A DNA stretch of 31,785 nt from Bacteroidales bacterium UBA3754 (GTDB taxonomy: Bacteria; Bacteroidota; Bacteroidia; Bacteroidales; UBA1715). Both the position numbers and the translations under genes were made by a program. The notes beneath the pieces were generated by a model. That model was given only the letters and a program-made list of their open reading frames with translations. It was not told the origin of the DNA and made no database searches. Numbering within the stretch: position 1 is the stretch's first letter; each line of letters starts with the position of its first letter. Shown one piece after another: positions 31,768 to 31,785 of the stretch. The DNA lies in the NCBI GenBank assembly GCA_002371705.1, contig DFGI01000047.1, forward strand, positions 1-31,785. Reading direction: 5' to 3'.

Positions 31768-31785
31768 AAGATTTTGCAGCAATAG
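31764..31785 (+). CDS. start of a downstream gene, possibly a 3'-5' exonuclease (partial)
   Basis: An ATG overlaps the WYL stop (ATGA) and opens MKDFAAI before the window ends. This is the usual beginning of DnaQ-like exonucleases (which continue DFET), which I recall next to WYL regulators in Bacteroidales, but seven residues cannot prove it. Confidence 0.35.

Overview
The window looks like a chromosomal segment of an uncultured-type Bacteroidales/Bacteroidota bacterium. The basis is the promoters of the TTTG-N19-TAnnTTTG type (clearest at 8-38), the lack of Shine-Dalgarno motifs, a GldA-type ABC ATPase, a secreted adhesin with SprB-like repeats and a type IX secretion (T9SS) C-terminal domain, a GGGPS-family prenyltransferase and futalosine hydrolase. 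G+C is moderate and uneven by eye. No rRNA, tRNA, CRISPR array or IS element was seen. Genes are packed into tight operons and no gap exceeds 300 bases; the largest, 14205-14457, holds promoters and small repeats.

Layout. (1) 67-5946, + strand: eight genes with gaps of -16 to +10 nt. Housekeeping comes first (Dabb protein, thioesterase, dihydrofolate reductase, futalosine hydrolase), then surface glycan genes (GT2-GT4 fusion, TagD-like cytidylyltransferase, LicD-family transferase, GT8). (2) 5949-13415, - strand, read right to left: a two-gene type II restriction-modification system, a histidine acid phosphatase, an RluA pseudouridine synthase, a phosphoethanolamine-transferase-like enzyme and an LtaS-like phosphotransferase. 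(3) 13446-14204, - strand: exodeoxyribonuclease III. (4) 14458-19443, + strand: a 1661-residue mosaic T9SS adhesin. (5) 19454-25447, - strand: operon pyrE - gldA - lytic transglycosylase - asnB - GT4. (6) 25446-27200, + strand: NUDIX hydrolase and GT4, with a start codon overlapping that of pyrE. (7) 27197-29955, - strand: dCMP deaminase - S41 protease - GGGPS. (8) 30056-31785, + strand: a secreted TPR protein, a WYL regulator and the first codons of another gene.

The main theme is the cell envelope. The glycosyltransferases, cytidylyltransferase, LicD, LtaS-like and EptA-like enzymes together suggest a system that builds a surface glycan and adds phosphodiester-linked groups such as glycerol-phosphate, phosphocholine or phosphoethanolamine. 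The restriction-modification pair and the GLUG-repeat half of the adhesin are visibly A+T-rich against their surroundings and look acquired or exchanged. The least explained items are the phosphate-decoration cluster, the cysteine-laddered mosaic adhesin flanked by related short repeats, and the pyrE/NUDIX pair sharing a CATG.
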